From CAYHKY01 sp964357355 (GTDB lineage: Bacteria; Patescibacteriota; Microgenomatia; UBA10105), in assembly GCA_964357355.1 (NCBI GenBank), contig CAYHKY010000078.1, positions 1-5,979 of the forward strand: DNA of 5,979 nucleotides. The letters are read 5' to 3'. Position numbers and translations under genes: made by a program. The notes beneath the pieces were generated by a model, which worked only from the letters and a program-made list of their open reading frames with translations, was not told the origin of the DNA and did no database searches. Below are positions 4,615-5,979 of this stretch, one piece after another (position 1 is the first letter of the stretch; each line of letters begins with the position of its first letter).

Positions 4615-5709
4615 ATGAAAAAGATTATTAGTGTTCGCAAAAAAGTTTTTCTCATGTCATTGGGGTTAGGACTAGGGCTTGTTTTAGGAATATTGCAATT
4701 CTTAGGATATTTTTTTAAGGAAAAATCTACAACACAAGCGTTGGCTAATAACATCCTGGCTGAGGCAGATGCTCGAGATACGTTTGCTCCTTCCGAAACA
4801 TCTACCGATATAAAAACTTTGGGTATATTGCTTCTCGGATACGGTGGTAACGGTCATGATGGTGGAAATTTAACTGATGCTATCCAAGTGCTTTATATAG
4901 ATTTTGAAAAGTCGCTCATAACACTTATATCTATTCCCCGAGATTTATGGGTCAACTCTGGAACTGCGGGTAACATGAAGATTAATAATATACTTGCGGC
5001 AAAAGGGGCCGCGATTTTTAAGCAAGTTATCACTGACATTATAGGATTAAAAATGGACTATTATTTAGGAGTTGATTTTGTAGGGTTCGAGCGGGCAATT
5101 GGCAACAATATGAAAGGCATCGAGGTTGATGTGGGAGAAACGCTTGATGATCCTTGGTATCCGGTAAAGGGTATGGAATTGGACCTCTGCGGCATGAGTT
5201 CTCAGGAAGTTAGTGAAGCTCATAAAAACTACAGTGGATTTGAACTTGAACAACAGTTTAAATGTCGTTATAAGCACCTGCATTTTGAAAAAGGTGTAGT
5301 GCATATGGAAGGAGGAGATGCTCTTGAATATGTACGCTCACGTCACGGTTCCGCAACAGGCGATCTTTCCCGCGGTATAAGGCAACAAGAAGTGCTAAAA
5401 GCTATCCGAAGTAGGTTACTTTCCCTGAAAACACTTGGAGAGCTGCCCGGTTTTTTCAATGAAATCGCCAAAAACACCTCGACCGATTTTGATCCAGATA
5501 TTATCGGGTACCTTAAATCTGCTCTGGGTTTAGCGAAGGAATTTAATATAACAACGATCAATTTATCAACGAGTAACGTACTGGTCCCCTCAAAATCCTC
5601 TTCAGGAGCGTTTATATTACTACCAAAGGAAGGGACTGATAAATGGAATGAGGTAAAAAAGTATATTTCTGTTCAAACCGAAAAATTAATCAACCCAATT
5701 ATTCCATAA
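4615..5709 (+). CDS. LytR-CpsA-Psr (LCP) family cell-envelope glycopolymer transferase
   Basis: A 364-residue protein: basic N-terminus, one membrane anchor (about 11-33), a short linker, then an LCP catalytic domain outside the cell. Seen motifs are ILLLGYGGNGHDGGNLTDAIQV (71-92, Asp88), SIPRDLWV (106-113, Arg109-Asp110), MKINNILAA (121-129), DYYLGVDFVGFERAI (148-162), a KGIEVDV strand (167-173), and ALEYVRSRH (236-244, Arg241/Arg243) followed by DLSRGIRQQEVLKAI (250-264, Arg256-Gln257). These arginines and aspartates bind the pyrophosphate of a polyprenyl-linked donor and a divalent ion in the family. LCP proteins move glycopolymers from undecaprenyl pyrophosphate to peptidoglycan or other acceptors. 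The first motif differs from the Firmicute form (no Asp in LLLGxD, no RSD). An insert at about 186-228 holds Cys192 and Cys217, the only cysteines. No Shine-Dalgarno; an in-frame TAA at 4594 limits the start. Confidence 0.93.
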   Translation: MKKIISVRKKVFLMSLGLGLGLVLGILQFLGYFFKEKSTTQALANNILAEADARDTFAPSETSTDIKTLGILLLGYGGNGHDGGNLTDAIQVLYIDFEKSLITLISIPRDLWVNSGTAGNMKINNILAAKGAAIFKQVITDIIGLKMDYYLGVDFVGFERAIGNNMKGIEVDVGETLDDPWYPVKGMELDLCGMSSQEVSEAHKNYSGFELEQQFKCRYKHLHFEKGVVHMEGGDALEYVRSRHGSATGDLSRGIRQQEVLKAIRSRLLSLKTLGELPGFFNEIAKNTSTDFDPDIIGYLKSALGLAKEFNITTINLSTSNVLVPSKSSSGAFILLPKEGTDKWNEVKKYISVQTEKLINPIIP

Positions 5710-5901
5710 AACTATTACTGCAGATACGCAAGCTGCTGCTGCGGTTATCATGGTATTTATTTGTACTCCGGCAAAAACCCGACCGACTATATCAATGCCT
5801 GTGAGGCGGAAGAATCCCCAATTAAAGGTGAGGCCTGCGATATAGATAAGGGCAACATGGTACATCCCTCCCCTAAAAATAGATTTTCCAAAACCTCTCA
5901 T
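5686..5901 (-). CDS. Small two-helix membrane protein, probable divergent DUF378-like
   Basis: A 71-residue frame convergent with the LCP gene, overlapping its last 24 bases. It has two hydrophobic segments (about 14-34 and 50-66). YHVALIYIAGLTFNWGFFRLTGIDIVGRVFAG (14-45) lines up with the DUF378 protein at 4300-4524: NWG and then, exactly 11 residues after its Gly, the Gly of IVG/LVG, with Asp and Gly at similar places. The second helix (TAAAACVSAVIVLW) is dissimilar, and the CxxC tail is missing. I infer a remote DUF378 relative; a chance frame is the alternative. The ATG at 5901 has no Shine-Dalgarno. Met13 (5865-5863) is preceded immediately by AGGGGAGGG, too close for normal use, so the start is uncertain. 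Confidence 0.55.
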   Translation of the reverse strand: MRGFGKSIFRGGMYHVALIYIAGLTFNWGFFRLTGIDIVGRVFAGVQINTMITAAAACVSAVIVLWNNWVD

Positions 5902-5944
5902 GAATACATTTACTCATATTTAGGATGAGAATTGCAAGCTTTTA

Positions 5945-5973
5945 TTGTAAAGAAAACCTGGAAAATTTATGAT
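5945..5973 (+). promoter_or_regulatory. Candidate rightward promoter at the window edge
   Basis: TTGTAA (5945-5950; 4 of 6 to -35) is followed by exactly 17 bases and then TATGAT (5968-5973; 5 of 6 to -10). No gene begins before the window ends, so it would serve one beyond base 5979. The surrounding 78 bases (5902-5979) hold no other feature I can support. Confidence 0.35.
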
Positions 5974-5979
5974 AATGGC

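Noticed and set aside
4542..4754. Minus-strand 70-codon frame
   Set aside because: Antisense to the terminator and the start of the LCP gene; no membrane or domain pattern.
5065..5561. Minus-strand frames inside the LCP gene (5065-5304, 5343-5561)
   Set aside because: Shadows of the conserved LCP catalytic domain; no supporting signals.
1..5979. tRNA, rRNA, CRISPR array, insertion sequence or long repeat
   Set aside because: None was found by reading both strands; the only strong inverted repeat is the terminator at 4544-4582.

Overview
The window looks like a chromosomal piece of a moderately AT-rich bacterium that reads the standard bacterial code. Stops are almost all TAA, with one TGA and no TAG. 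The gene types fit a Candidate Phyla Radiation (Patescibacteria) genome, most likely Microgenomates-like: a compact pseudopilin operon with a VWA protein, a LytR-CpsA-Psr protein with a GYGGNGHDGG-type motif, and a DUF378 protein ending in DCKVC. This assignment is an inference from protein style; no rRNA or other marker gene is present.

Left half, minus strand (2930 down to 1, running off the left edge): a tight five-gene operon transcribed leftward. In transcription order it encodes a membrane-anchored beta-rich protein of unknown function (2930-2430), a GspH/FimT-like pseudopilin (2426-1992), a GspI/PilV-like pseudopilin (1990-1475), a GspJ/PilW-like pseudopilin (1466-975), and a PilX-like pilin N-terminus fused to a von Willebrand factor A domain with a complete metal-binding (MIDAS) motif (973 to beyond base 1). 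This follows the minor-pilin order FimU-PilV-PilW-PilX-PilY1 of type IV pili (GspH-I-J-K in type II secretion), with the last two roles apparently merged in one protein. The likely product is a pilus-tip priming and adhesion complex.

Centre, plus strand (2999-4217), divergent from the pilus operon across 68 bases: a DedA-family membrane protein, a small charge-polarised hydrophilic protein, and a one-domain O6-methylguanine-DNA methyltransferase-like protein with the PCHR active site. Spacing is 3 bases and then a 26-base overlap, so this is one operon.

Right part: a DUF378 two-helix membrane protein behind a near-perfect Shine-Dalgarno sequence (4300-4524), a strong rho-independent terminator (4544-4582), and a LytR-CpsA-Psr glycopolymer transferase (4615-5709). 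Convergent with it, and overlapping its end by 24 bases, is a small membrane protein on the minus strand (5901-5686) that I read as a second, divergent DUF378-like gene. The last 78 bases hold a plausible rightward promoter for a gene beyond the window.

The common theme is the cell surface: pilus tip assembly, envelope glycopolymer attachment (LCP), probable lipid-carrier recycling (DedA) and small membrane proteins, with one DNA-repair gene. No tRNA, rRNA, CRISPR array, transposase or long repeat was seen.
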